From Campylobacter concisus (GTDB taxonomy: Bacteria > Campylobacterota > Campylobacteria > Campylobacterales > Campylobacteraceae), in NCBI RefSeq assembly GCF_003049735.1, contig NZ_PIRM01000002.1:186001-250000 (forward strand): a stretch of 64,000 bases of DNA, given 5' to 3'. Of the stretch, positions 1-8,312 are shown piece after piece. Below the pieces are notes generated by a model. It saw only the letters and a list, made by a program, of their open reading frames with translations. It made no database searches and was not told where the DNA came from. A program made the position numbers and the translations under genes. Numbering within the stretch: position 1 is the stretch's first letter; the number at the start of each line of letters is the position of its first letter.

Positions 1-137
1 ATGACTCAAATAATGAAAATGTAGTGGATAAAATAACTTATGTTATTAATAGGGGGACCGACGACCAAAGCAAAAGAGATAGAAAAGAAAATTACACAGG
101 GATTAGAAATGCTGAAATTTTTCAAATTTTTAAATAG
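1..137 (+). CDS. 3' end of an unknown gene, cut by the window edge
   Basis: Codons from base 3 run without a stop to TAG at 135-137, giving about 44 residues of a polar, basic C-terminus. It overlaps the start of the lipoprotein gene by about 30 bases. An uninterrupted frame with ordinary protein composition in such AT-rich DNA hints at the tail of a real gene that starts left of the window. No family can be assigned, and it could be a chance open frame. Confidence 0.35.
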   Translation, partial: DSNNENVVDKITYVINRGTDDQSKRDRKENYTGIRNAEIFQIFK

Positions 138-666
138 TGCATTTTTATTATTATCATTGCTGGCTTGCAATGGTATGGGAAAAGATGAAATACCAAATTT
201 TAAATACAAAGGCACATCTAACTATTATTTTAAAATAGGCAGTGATAGCTATTCTGTAAAGATTTTACGTAATTATAATGAGGACAACCTGGGGCGGGCA
301 ATAGATATAAAAGAGTGCGCAATTATTTACAAAGACAAGATAAAAAAATGGAGCTTCTGTTATGACGATATGTCTATGTGGAGCGTTACAGCTAATGGTA
401 ATATAATTGAGTTTAAAGGCGGAACCCAAGACAGAGATGGAAATATAGTGGACTTTTATATACTTTTTAAAAAATTAGCCTCGGAATTTTATTTGTATGA
501 GTACACTTGGAAATTTGGATATATAGATGAAACTACAAACGATGAAAAAATTAATAAAGCAGAAAATTACTACGTAGATCATGGTAAAAAGAATAGACTT
601 TATATAAATCAAATCACTCCAAAAATTCTTAATGACACGAGAAAAAGCTTTTATAAAAATAAATAG
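109..666 (+). CDS. Hypothetical lipoprotein
   Basis: An unrecognised protein of 185 residues. The start at 109 is preferred over the upstream in-frame start at 40 because it gives a classic lipoprotein signal: a basic N-terminus, a hydrophobic stretch, and the lipobox Leu-Leu-Ala-Cys near residue 20. AGG lies 8 bases upstream. The mature part is polar, rich in Lys, Asn, Tyr and Asp, and has no further membrane segment, so it is probably anchored to a membrane in the periplasm. No domain was recognised. A decayed gene fragment lies just downstream, so this looks like a variable accessory spot beside the conserved LOS block. Confidence 0.65.
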   Translation: MLKFFKFLNSAFLLLSLLACNGMGKDEIPNFKYKGTSNYYFKIGSDSYSVKILRNYNEDNLGRAIDIKECAIIYKDKIKKWSFCYDDMSMWSVTANGNIIEFKGGTQDRDGNIVDFYILFKKLASEFYLYEYTWKFGYIDETTNDEKINKAENYYVDHGKKNRLYINQITPKILNDTRKSFYKNK

Positions 667-872
667 TAATTAGGTAATTTGAGTAACGTATTTAAAAGTA
701 AATATATTTATAGGACAAAAATTTTATGTTTTTGAGCTCTTAATACTTAGCAAAGCCACTAGAATATCGACCGGAAAATTCAAATAAATAGAAGATAGTG
801 AGATAAAGGTAACTTAACAGTCATGATGATCCAATTAGTATTAAAAATATTTTGCAAAAATAAATATAATAA
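667..872. other. Intergenic stretch, no feature seen
   Basis: Very AT-rich sequence between the lipoprotein gene and the pseudogene fragment. All frames are broken by frequent stops. I see no RNA gene, strong hairpin or clear promoter. Confidence 0.5.
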
Positions 873-1109
873 AAAATTTCTACTACAAATTCTGGCATCA
901 AACTTGGCGACAAACAAGAGCAAATTTTAAAGAAGCTAGGCAAGCCAAACGATCTACAAGAAGAAAACACCATCTCTATCTTCACCTACATCACTGAGCA
1001 AAATGAAAGCAAACTCTTACAAGAATTTGATATGCCACTCTACTACGAGAAATTCATCTTTTCTAATGGAGTTTTAAAAGAGTATGAATTTGGATTTGAG
1101 TATCCGTGA
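873..1109 (+). pseudogene. C-terminal remnant of a hypothetical protein
   Basis: An open frame of 78 codons ending in TGA at 1107-1109. It is preceded directly by two stops (867-872), and its first Met is deep inside, so it has no usable start. The translated text has normal coding character. It opens with a Gly-Ile-Lys-Leu-Gly-Asp pattern followed by Leu-Gly-Lys-Pro, as in small BamE/SmpA-like repeat domains of envelope proteins, and is rich in Glu, Tyr and Phe at its end. I read it as the 3' remnant of a gene whose 5' part is lost. The family hint is weak. Confidence 0.5.
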
Positions 1110-1180
1110 TATTCCGCGGATCAGGATATTAATTCCATAGAGTAGCAAAAGATATTTTACGGCCTAAAAGCGTAGAATTT

Positions 1181-2212
1181 CTACTCTTCGTCCAAATTTA
1201 TTTCAGGTAGTTTCTCTTCGGCAAAACTCTTATCTTTTTTGGCAGCTGACGCAACCTCGCTAGCTTTTTTTAAAAGTCCATCAAGCCCTTGCCTTGCCAA
1301 ACGCTCAGTTAGCTGCTCTGGCGTATCTTTCACGCCATCAAGATCGCTAAAATCATCAAATTCTTCATCGTCTTCTTTTTGTATCTTTATCTCGTAATCA
1401 AGCTTGCCATTAAGTCTAGCTAGCTCGTCGCTTATCGCAGTGCAAAAGACCTCAGTGTATCCTCTGTGAGCGCAGTTTTTGGCTAGAAATTCACTCATCA
1501 CGTTTAGGTGATTTATATAGTCATCTTGCAAGATATTTGCCTGTAAAAGCTCGAATTTTAAAAAGAGCCAGTAGGTATTAAGTACGTCGCTTTCGCAGTA
1601 TTCGTTGATCTTATCAAGCTCGCCTGCGTAGTATAGCTCAAGCACCTGATCGCCGTGCACGTCGTATTTACCAGGTAAATTTAAGCTAGCGCAAAGCGTA
1701 TCGAGCTTTAGCCCTCTCACACTTCCAAAATCGCTTATAAAATCAAGCAAATCAAGGTGAAATTTAGGCGAATACCTAGCTCTATAGTTTTCCCATTTAT
1801 TTTTATTTAGCTCTTTGTTTTCGCTCTCATAATATGCCGCTGCATTTAGATTGTAGCGCATCGCACGCACCATTAACATCGGCAGGTCAAAACCCCTTCC
1901 ATTAAAGCTAACAAGCCTTGGGTTATAATCATTTATAAATTTTAAAAATTTAGCGATGATCTCGCGCTCGTCCTTGCCCTCCATCGTGCTAACTTTTAAA
2001 AATTTACCGTACTCATCAGCCATTACCGCAGAGATCGCGACCACTCTATGAAACATCACAGGCAAAAAATCACTCCCACTGGCCTCTTTTTGCAGCGCCA
2101 TCGCTTGCATGCTCACATCTTCATCGCTCCCGTCAATGCCATAAATTTTTCTTATCAAATTTGCATCAGGTATCGTTTCGCAGTCAAAGACACAGATGTA
2201 ACTTTTCGCCAT
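1181..2212 (-). CDS. Predicted 3'-5' exonuclease, PolB-exonuclease-like (DnaQ fold)
   Basis: A protein of 343 residues matching the stand-alone DEDD exonucleases related to the proofreading domain of DNA polymerase B. Asp10 and Glu12 (Phe-Asp-Cys-Glu-Thr) form motif I. Asp109, in Ser-Phe-Asn-Gly-Arg-Gly-Phe-Asp, is motif II. Asp209, in Tyr-Cys-Glu-Ser-Asp, is motif III. These residues would bind the two catalytic metals. The acidic, Lys-rich C-terminal 60 residues look unstructured. It is divergent from waaC with 63 bases between, the same arrangement as in C. jejuni. Family membership is clear; the cellular substrate is not known. Confidence 0.85.
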   Translation of the reverse strand: MAKSYICVFDCETIPDANLIRKIYGIDGSDEDVSMQAMALQKEASGSDFLPVMFHRVVAISAVMADEYGKFLKVSTMEGKDEREIIAKFLKFINDYNPRLVSFNGRGFDLPMLMVRAMRYNLNAAAYYESENKELNKNKWENYRARYSPKFHLDLLDFISDFGSVRGLKLDTLCASLNLPGKYDVHGDQVLELYYAGELDKINEYCESDVLNTYWLFLKFELLQANILQDDYINHLNVMSEFLAKNCAHRGYTEVFCTAISDELARLNGKLDYEIKIQKEDDEEFDDFSDLDGVKDTPEQLTERLARQGLDGLLKKASEVASAAKKDKSFAEEKLPEINLDEE

Positions 2213-2243
2213 TTTAGCCCTTTTTTAAGCATTTTTTTTTAAA

Positions 2244-2249
2244 ATCATA
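2244..2249 (-). promoter_or_regulatory. Possible -10 box for the exonuclease gene
   Basis: TATGAT on the minus strand, about 32 bases before the exonuclease ATG, in the 63-base divergent gap shared with waaC. Campylobacter sigma-70 promoters mostly lack a conserved -35, so only the -10 is visible. Confidence 0.35.
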
Positions 2250-2275
2250 CCAAAAATTTATATCTAAAGTGATCA

Positions 2276-3250
2276 ATGCAAAACAAAAATCAGCTAAAAA
2301 TAGCCATCGTCAAACTCTCCGCTCTTGGGGATATCGTGCACGCAGCTATTGTGCTTCAGTTTATCAAAAAGCACTATCCAAATACCCATATTACGTGGCT
2401 AGTTGATGCTCGTTTTGCAAGCCTTTTAAAAGATCATCCGCTTATCGACGAGCTAGTCGTTTTACCACTTAAACAAAGCTTTAAACAAAGCTACAAGATA
2501 CTAAAAACGCTTGGTAAATTTGACAAAGTGATCGATCTACAAGGACTTTTTAAATCAGCTGTAGTCGCAAAAATAATAGGCAAGCAAACTTATGGCTTTA
2601 GCAGAGAGAGCGTCAAAGAAAAGATCGCAGCCAGGCTTTATAGACATAAATTTAAAATTGATTACAACGAAAATATAATCATTAGAAATTTGGCGCTTGT
2701 GGCTTTTGCTCTAAATTTTAGCTTTGAAGTAAGTGAAATTTTAGAAAAAACACCTTGCTTTGAAGTAAGTAAAATTTATAAAAACGAAAGTGGTAAAAAA
2801 CGCGTTTTAATTGCTGCCTTTGCAAGCGAAGAGAGCAAAATTTATGACAAATTTAAAGATGTGATCAGGCTACTTGATGGATGCGAAATTTGCCTTTGCT
2901 ACGGAAGTGAGAGCGAGAAAGTAAGGGCTGAGGCGATCATCTCAGGTACCTCGGCAAAGCTACTTGAAAAACTTAGCATAAAAGAGATGATAAGCTTCAT
3001 TACAAGCTGTGATTTAGTAATTGGTAACGATAGCGGCTTAACGCACCTTGCTTGGGCGATAAATAGGCCTTCTATCACACTTTTTGGCAACCGTCCAAGC
3101 CACAGAAATGCTTACATCACGGATAAAAATTTAGTTATAGATATGGGTAAGCAAATAGATGCCAGAAGTATCGATAAAAACGACTTTTGCATAAGAGAAA
3201 TTTTCCCAGAAACGGTTGCAAATTTCGCAAAAAGGCTGCTAAATGGATAG
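2276..3250 (+). CDS. waaC: Lipopolysaccharide heptosyltransferase I
   Basis: A GT9-family enzyme of 324 residues that adds the first L,D-heptose from ADP-heptose to Kdo in the LOS inner core. The N-terminus has the typical Lys-Leu-Ser-Ala-Leu-Gly-Asp-Ile-Val-His pattern. The C-terminal half carries Gly-Asn-Asp-Ser-Gly-Leu-Thr-His-Leu-Ala, the GT9 nucleotide-binding signature. It overlaps htrB by 8 bases and opens the LOS gene run, as in other campylobacters. It acts at the cytoplasmic face of the inner membrane. The heptosyltransferase I call rests on both sequence and its place beside htrB. Confidence 0.9.
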   Translation: MQNKNQLKIAIVKLSALGDIVHAAIVLQFIKKHYPNTHITWLVDARFASLLKDHPLIDELVVLPLKQSFKQSYKILKTLGKFDKVIDLQGLFKSAVVAKIIGKQTYGFSRESVKEKIAARLYRHKFKIDYNENIIIRNLALVAFALNFSFEVSEILEKTPCFEVSKIYKNESGKKRVLIAAFASEESKIYDKFKDVIRLLDGCEICLCYGSESEKVRAEAIISGTSAKLLEKLSIKEMISFITSCDLVIGNDSGLTHLAWAINRPSITLFGNRPSHRNAYITDKNLVIDMGKQIDARSIDKNDFCIREIFPETVANFAKRLLNG

Positions 3251-4136
3251 ACTCTATCTGGCTGGCTTTTATACTTTAAAATTTTTTATATTTTTACTGC
3301 CTAGTTCACTTAGAGATTTGCTTGCCAAATTTTTAGCGTTTGCGTTTATGAAACTTAAAAAAAAGAGATTTCATATCGTGATGATAAATTTAAATCTTGC
3401 ATTTGGTGAGTCAAAAACCAAGGAAGAGAAGCTTGAGATCGCCAAAAAATGCTACTACAACTTTGCAAAATACCTTGGTATAAATTTCATCCTAAATCAA
3501 AACACAACAAAACAAAAGGTACTTGAAAAGGTAGGCTTTAAAAACGAATATCATCTGCTTGAAGCACTTAAGCTTGACCGCCCTATTATCGTTGCAACTG
3601 CGCATTTTGGGCAGTGGGAGCTTTTTAGTCTAGCGATGGCAGCTCGCTTTGGTGCAGTTTCGGTGCTTGGTAGAAAGCTTGATAGTGGCATCATGAATGA
3701 AATTTTAAAGGCGAACAGATCGCAGTTTGACGTGGAGCTCATTGACAAAGATGGCGGCGCAAAAGACATCTTAAAAGCGCTAAAAGCTAGGCGAATAGTG
3801 GGAATTTTAGTAGATCAAAATACCGCTCCAAAAGATGGCATAAAGGTGAAATTTTTTGACAAAGATGTGCTTCACACGCCAGCTGCGAGCGTACTAGCTC
3901 AAAAAACAAACGCCCTAATAATTAATGCATTTATCTATCAAAAAGATGAAAACATAAGCGAAATTTGTTTTTCGCCAGCCATTGATATAAATAAATTTGA
4001 TAAAGAAGAGGCGGTACAAAAAGTAACGCAAATGCAGTGCAGCGCGTGTGAAGGGATGGTTAGATCAAGGCCTGAGGAGTACTTTTGGTTTCACCAAAGA
4101 TTTAAGAGATTTTACGAAAATGAGTATAAATGCTAA
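3243..4136 (+). CDS. htrB: Lipid A biosynthesis acyltransferase (HtrB/LpxL type)
   Basis: A protein of 297 residues of the lysophospholipid acyltransferase-like family that adds a secondary acyl chain to Kdo-lipid A (called waaM in some Campylobacter annotations). An N-terminal hydrophobic segment near residues 8-35 would anchor it in the inner membrane. The catalytic His-x4-Glu motif is at His121-Glu126. Arg-Pro-Glu-Glu-Tyr-Phe-Trp-Phe-His-Gln-Arg-Phe near the end is typical of the family. It overlaps waaC before it and the GT2 gene after it, so translational coupling is likely. Confidence 0.9.
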   Translation: MDRLYLAGFYTLKFFIFLLPSSLRDLLAKFLAFAFMKLKKKRFHIVMINLNLAFGESKTKEEKLEIAKKCYYNFAKYLGINFILNQNTTKQKVLEKVGFKNEYHLLEALKLDRPIIVATAHFGQWELFSLAMAARFGAVSVLGRKLDSGIMNEILKANRSQFDVELIDKDGGAKDILKALKARRIVGILVDQNTAPKDGIKVKFFDKDVLHTPAASVLAQKTNALIINAFIYQKDENISEICFSPAIDINKFDKEEAVQKVTQMQCSACEGMVRSRPEEYFWFHQRFKRFYENEYKC

Positions 4137-4834
4137 GCGTTGTCATTTTGACTTGTAACAGCGAAAAATACCTAAAAGAAGTGCTAGAAAGTACAAATTT
4201 TGCTGATGAGGTCATCGTGGTTGATAGTGGTTCAAAAGACAGCACAAGGCAAATTTGTGATGGCTTTAGCAACGTGAGATTTCACGAGCAAGCTTGGCTG
4301 GGATTTGGCGCGCAAAAGCAAAGAGGCGTGGATCTAGCTAAAAATGAGTGGATCTTTGTGCTTGATAGTGACGAGGTGATCACGGATGAACTTAAAAACG
4401 AGATCATAGATACACTAAAAGAGCCAAAATTTATGGCTTATAACGTTGCCAGGCTAAATTTTTTCTTTGGCAAAGCGATAAAAAACATGGGGCTATATCC
4501 AGACTACACGGTGAGACTTTTTAACAAAAATTTTGCCAAATTTGATGGCAGAGCTGTGCATGAAAAGGTTGTTTTAAATGACGGCTCACAAAGGCTTGGA
4601 GCGCTTAAAAATCACTTCTTACACTATGCATATGAGAGCATCGAGCAGTTTATCGCCAAGCAAAATCGCTACTCAAGCATGGGTGCAAAAAGAAATTTGC
4701 TAAAGGCGCTTACAAGCCCGGCTTGGACATTTTTTAAGCTTTACGTGCTAAAAGGTGGCTTTAAAGAGGGCTTTGCGGGCTATGTTATCGCTAGACTTTA
4801 CGCCCAGTACACATTTTGGAAATATATAAAATGA
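4130..4834 (+). CDS. Family 2 glycosyltransferase, WaaE/LgtF-like
   Basis: A protein of 234 residues with a GT-A fold. Val-Asp-Ser-Gly-Ser at 31-35 follows the first strand, and Leu-Asp-Ser-Asp-Glu at 78-82 supplies the metal-binding acidic pair. Trp-Leu-Gly-Phe-Gly followed by Gln-Lys is a hallmark of the WaaE/KdtX/LgtF group, which puts a beta-1,4-glucose on inner-core heptose I. The place after waaC and htrB fits that role. Its stop overlaps the next start as ATGA. The exact sugar is inference. Confidence 0.8.
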   Translation: MLSVVILTCNSEKYLKEVLESTNFADEVIVVDSGSKDSTRQICDGFSNVRFHEQAWLGFGAQKQRGVDLAKNEWIFVLDSDEVITDELKNEIIDTLKEPKFMAYNVARLNFFFGKAIKNMGLYPDYTVRLFNKNFAKFDGRAVHEKVVLNDGSQRLGALKNHFLHYAYESIEQFIAKQNRYSSMGAKRNLLKALTSPAWTFFKLYVLKGGFKEGFAGYVIARLYAQYTFWKYIK

Positions 4835-5892
4835 AAATACTTGTAATTAAATTTAGAAATATCGGCGACGTGCTTTTAACCACGCCGCTCATTGAAAATT
4901 TGCACCACTACTACCCAGATGCGACCATCGACTTTGCCCTAAACAAAGGCACAGAAGCGATGATAGAAGGAAATCCTTACATAAACAAAATTCACATTTA
5001 CGATAGACAAAGTGCAAATTCTGGCTTTTTTAAAAAACTAATTACCGAGATAAAATTTATAAAAGCCATCAAAAAAGAAAAATACGATATGGCTGTGCAA
5101 ACAACCACGGGAGATCGCGGCATCATCATCTCAAAATATGCAAAGATCAAAAAAATAGTAGGCTTTCTTGGCAAAAATCAATCAATAAATAAACTTCTAA
5201 ACGTTAAGGCTAAATACTACGAAAATTTTTCACATACGATCGATCATAATCTAAACGCTTTAAGGGCTTTGGGATTTGAACCAATTAGCAAAAAGGTGAG
5301 TGTATTTTCAGACGAGAGCGTGGAGCATCTAAATTTACCAAAATGCTTTGTACATATGCATCTTACAAGCCGCTGGATGTTTAAATGCGCAAATGATGAG
5401 AGCATGGCAGAGCTCATCGACTACTGCGAAAATGAGCTTGGGGTAAAGGTCGTACTAACAAGTGATAATAAAGAAAATGAGCTAGAAAAGCTAGCAAGCG
5501 TACTAAAAATTTGCAAGAGTGAGCCTATAAATTTAGGCGGTAAGCTAAATTTGAAACAAACGATCGCCCTATCAAAGCATTCAAGCCTTTTTATTGGTGT
5601 TGATACCGCCATCATGCACATAGCCGCAGCAAACGACGTGCCTGTGATCGCTTTTTTTGGTCCAAGCAATGCTTTTGAATGGGGGCCTTGGGATAACTCA
5701 CTCATGGAAAATGGCTATACAGCCCAAAATGGTATACAAAGTATGGGCAAACACATCGTCTATCAAAAAGACTGGGACTTTGTGCCTTGCGATAAAGAGG
5801 GCATAGCAAAGCATGGCATAGAAAAGACCTTGATGGATTTTAGCGACGAAATGCCAAACATAAAAGCCAAAATAAAAGAAATTTTAGGATAG
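4831..5892 (+). CDS. Second heptosyltransferase-family enzyme (GT9)
   Basis: The start at 4831 is chosen over an in-frame start 15 bases upstream because it gives an ATGA overlap with the preceding gene and a typical GT9 opening, Lys-Ile-Leu-Val-Ile-Lys-Phe-Arg-Asn-Ile-Gly-Asp. The product has 353 residues. The C-terminal half has Gly-Val-Asp-Thr-Ala-Ile-Met-His-Ile-Ala-Ala, the ADP-heptose site, followed by Phe-Phe-Gly-Pro-Ser. It resembles heptosyltransferase III (WaaQ/RfaQ) more than WaaF, because of the Asn-Ile-Gly-Asp-Val-Leu-Leu-Thr-Thr-Pro opening. It likely adds a further heptose to the LOS core; which one cannot be read from sequence. Confidence 0.8.
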   Translation: MKILVIKFRNIGDVLLTTPLIENLHHYYPDATIDFALNKGTEAMIEGNPYINKIHIYDRQSANSGFFKKLITEIKFIKAIKKEKYDMAVQTTTGDRGIIISKYAKIKKIVGFLGKNQSINKLLNVKAKYYENFSHTIDHNLNALRALGFEPISKKVSVFSDESVEHLNLPKCFVHMHLTSRWMFKCANDESMAELIDYCENELGVKVVLTSDNKENELEKLASVLKICKSEPINLGGKLNLKQTIALSKHSSLFIGVDTAIMHIAAANDVPVIAFFGPSNAFEWGPWDNSLMENGYTAQNGIQSMGKHIVYQKDWDFVPCDKEGIAKHGIEKTLMDFSDEMPNIKAKIKEILG

Positions 5893-5896
5893 GCAG

Positions 5897-6970
5897 ATGA
5901 ACATTCTTCACACAGAGACGCTTTTTAACTGGGGTGGCGAGCAAAACAAGACACTAAATGAGATGCGTTTTATGCGTGAGATGGGTCACAATGTCATACT
6001 TTTTTGCAACCCAAACTCTCAGATAGAAAGCATTGCAAAAGAAGAAGGCTTTAGTGTTATAGCACAAGAGATGAATAAGAAAAATTTTCATAAAAGCATA
6101 CCGGCTATTTGCAAAGCAATAAAAAATAACAATATAGATGTGGTCATAACTCATGGATCAACTGATAGCTGGGTTGGGGCCGTTGCTGGACTATTTTACC
6201 GAAGCAAGGGCGTTAAATTTTATAAAGAAAGACACAACCTCTTTCCGATAAAAGGGCTTGTTTCAAAATTAATGCATAAAAGGCTATTTGATAAAATTTT
6301 ATACATCTCAGATAGCGTCAAAGAGTATCTTCTGAGCATCGGAGTTAGCAAAGATAGGCTAGTTTTTATGCCAAGCACGGTTGATGTTGAAAAGATTGAT
6401 AGCACAAAAAGCACTTTTAGAGATGAGTTTCATATCGCCAAAAACGAGCTAGTCATCGGCACTTTTACCTCGCTTTACCGCAAGAAAGGCGTCTTTGACT
6501 TTGCAAGTGCCGCAAAAGAAATTTTAAAGTCAAAGGATGCGACTATTGTATTTTCTGGCAACATTAGCGACAGTGCAAAAGAGCAGATCGCCTCTATGTT
6601 TGATGAAAAAGACAGGATCATCTTCACTGGCTTTAGAAATGACGCGGCAAATGTTATAAAAAGTTTTGATATCTATGTCTTTGCTTCGCACTCTGAGGGG
6701 CTTGGTACAGTCCTACTTGAGGCAATGAGCTCAAAAGTACCAGTCGTAGTCTACGATAACGCACCAATGAATGTACTAGTTAAAAACAAAGAGCGTGGGC
6801 TTTGTGCTAAAAATTTAGATGAAATTTCGCTAAGAGAGTGCATTTTGGAGCTGATAAATGAGCCTGAAAAAGCTAAAATTTACTCACAAAACGCCTTTAA
6901 ATTTGTGGATGAAAACTTTAGCCACAAGGCGCTAAAAGAGGCTATTAAAAATTTACTGGAGCAAAAATGA
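5897..6970 (+). CDS. Family 4 glycosyltransferase
   Basis: A retaining GT-B enzyme of 357 residues. The N-terminal domain opens with His-Thr-Glu-Thr and Trp-Gly-Gly-Glu-Gln, an acceptor-side loop seen in GT4 LPS enzymes. The C-terminal domain has Ser-Glu-Gly-Leu-Gly-Thr-Val-Leu-Leu-Glu-Ala, the E-x7-E motif that holds the sugar nucleotide. It starts 4 bases after the heptosyltransferase gene and overlaps the deacetylase gene by 4. It should add an outer-core LOS sugar; donor and linkage are unknown. Confidence 0.8.
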   Translation: MNILHTETLFNWGGEQNKTLNEMRFMREMGHNVILFCNPNSQIESIAKEEGFSVIAQEMNKKNFHKSIPAICKAIKNNNIDVVITHGSTDSWVGAVAGLFYRSKGVKFYKERHNLFPIKGLVSKLMHKRLFDKILYISDSVKEYLLSIGVSKDRLVFMPSTVDVEKIDSTKSTFRDEFHIAKNELVIGTFTSLYRKKGVFDFASAAKEILKSKDATIVFSGNISDSAKEQIASMFDEKDRIIFTGFRNDAANVIKSFDIYVFASHSEGLGTVLLEAMSSKVPVVVYDNAPMNVLVKNKERGLCAKNLDEISLRECILELINEPEKAKIYSQNAFKFVDENFSHKALKEAIKNLLEQK

Positions 6971-7764
6971 ACTACCCAGTTTGCGTGCTAACGATGCACC
7001 ACTGTAATAACAATAAAAACGACTTTGCCATTAAGCCAGAGCTATTTAAAAAGACGCTTTTGATGGCGTTAGATGAGGGCTATAAATTTATAAACTATGC
7101 TCAGTTTAAAGATATAGCTAGTGGCCGAGTAAAAGCCTCTAAAAAGAACATTTTACTAACTTTTGATGACGGGTATTTTGATAATTATAAATTTGCATTT
7201 CCTATCCTAAAAGAGTTAAAAATTCCAGCTGTTTGCTTTTTGATAACAGATAAGATCAAGGATTTTAAAAGGCAAGATTATGACTTTGTATTTAAAAAAC
7301 ATAAAGAAATAGACTACGAAAAAGATGCGGAGTATTTTTTAAATTTAGACGAGATCAGGCAGATGCAAGAGAGTGGGCTTTTTGAGTTTGATAGCCATAC
7401 GGCGAGCCACTTTTCTTGCAAAAGTAACGATGAAGCAAAATTAAGAGAGGAATTTTCTAGCTCGCTGGCTAAGATAAAAGAGCTATTTCCTGAAAAACAA
7501 GAATTTGGCTTTTGCTTTCCAAAAGGGCACTTTAACGAGCTTTCACTAAAAGTTGTAAGAGAGTATTATGACTTTGCCTTTAGTGTGATAGATGGTGGAT
7601 TTTGCGCAGGAGATGATAAATTTAAGATAAGACGTATTGATATCTCAAACAATGCGAAGAGCGAGAGTGATTACATTTTTAGAGTTAAAAAGAAGCTTTT
7701 TATCTATTCTACGCCAGTTCTAGGAAATTTATATTCAAATTTTAGAAATAGAGGCTATAAATAA
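6967..7764 (+). CDS. Polysaccharide deacetylase family protein (NodB fold)
   Basis: A protein of 265 residues. Thr-Phe-Asp-Asp-Gly-Tyr at 65-70 is NodB motif 1, with the metal-binding Asp, and Ser-His-Thr-Ala-Ser-His at 143-148 is motif 2 (His-x3-His). Phe-Pro-Lys-Gly-His near 180 matches motif 3. These enzymes remove N- or O-acetyl groups from glycans using a divalent metal. No signal peptide is seen, so it probably acts in the cytoplasm on a lipid- or nucleotide-linked glycan. Its place inside the LOS locus implies that a core sugar is deacetylated. It overlaps both neighbours. Confidence 0.8.
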   Translation: MNYPVCVLTMHHCNNNKNDFAIKPELFKKTLLMALDEGYKFINYAQFKDIASGRVKASKKNILLTFDDGYFDNYKFAFPILKELKIPAVCFLITDKIKDFKRQDYDFVFKKHKEIDYEKDAEYFLNLDEIRQMQESGLFEFDSHTASHFSCKSNDEAKLREEFSSSLAKIKELFPEKQEFGFCFPKGHFNELSLKVVREYYDFAFSVIDGGFCAGDDKFKIRRIDISNNAKSESDYIFRVKKKLFIYSTPVLGNLYSNFRNRGYK

Positions 7765-8204
7765 TGCTTGAAGCATTAAATGAGGCTTGCAAAGAAATTT
7801 TAAAAGATAAAAAACAGGCCTTAATCGCTCTTACTGGGCTTCACGGCAGTGGCAAAAGTACACTTGCAAAACAAATTAGAAAAAATGGATTTAAAAACTT
7901 TAAACCTTATCAAATCGCTGTAATCGATGATGATGTAATGAGCCTAAATTTATTTATAGCTCGTCCAAAGATAAAAATCAAAAGCGATCATCAAGATGAG
8001 TTAAAGCCATTTTTTAAATTTATCATGCCGTTTGTAAAAGTCGTAATATACGTAAGCGCAAATCCACTTTTACGTATAAGTAGATGCGATATACTTTGTA
8101 TTTTAAATGCTGATGAAGAAGCTAGAAGAGCCGAAATTTATAAGAGAAACTCGAGCAAGGATCCAAGCCAGTGCTCAAAAACAATGAGCATAAATTTAAA
8201 CTAG
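7764..8204 (+). CDS. Small P-loop protein, adenylylsulfate-kinase-like
   Basis: A protein of 146 residues with a clear Walker A, Gly-Leu-His-Gly-Ser-Gly-Lys-Ser-Thr at 25-33, and an Ile-Asp-Asp-Asp stretch near 53 where related kinases place a catalytic acid. It fits the APS-kinase/sugar-kinase superfamily but is shorter than the usual 180-200 residues, and its last 20 residues are Ser/Asn-rich and look frayed. The ATG overlaps the deacetylase stop by one base. It may phosphorylate an LOS sugar or be a trimmed relic; I cannot tell which. A 108-base convergent gap follows. Confidence 0.65.
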   Translation: MLEALNEACKEILKDKKQALIALTGLHGSGKSTLAKQIRKNGFKNFKPYQIAVIDDDVMSLNLFIARPKIKIKSDHQDELKPFFKFIMPFVKVVIYVSANPLLRISRCDILCILNADEEARRAEIYKRNSSKDPSQCSKTMSINLN

Positions 8205-8312
8205 AGTTCAAATTACCAATCAAGCGAAATATCTAATCAGAAGCGATTCTCCAGATCTCACAAAAAACATATAGCCAAAAATAAGAAAATTTTTACCAAT
8301 TAATTTAGTTCA

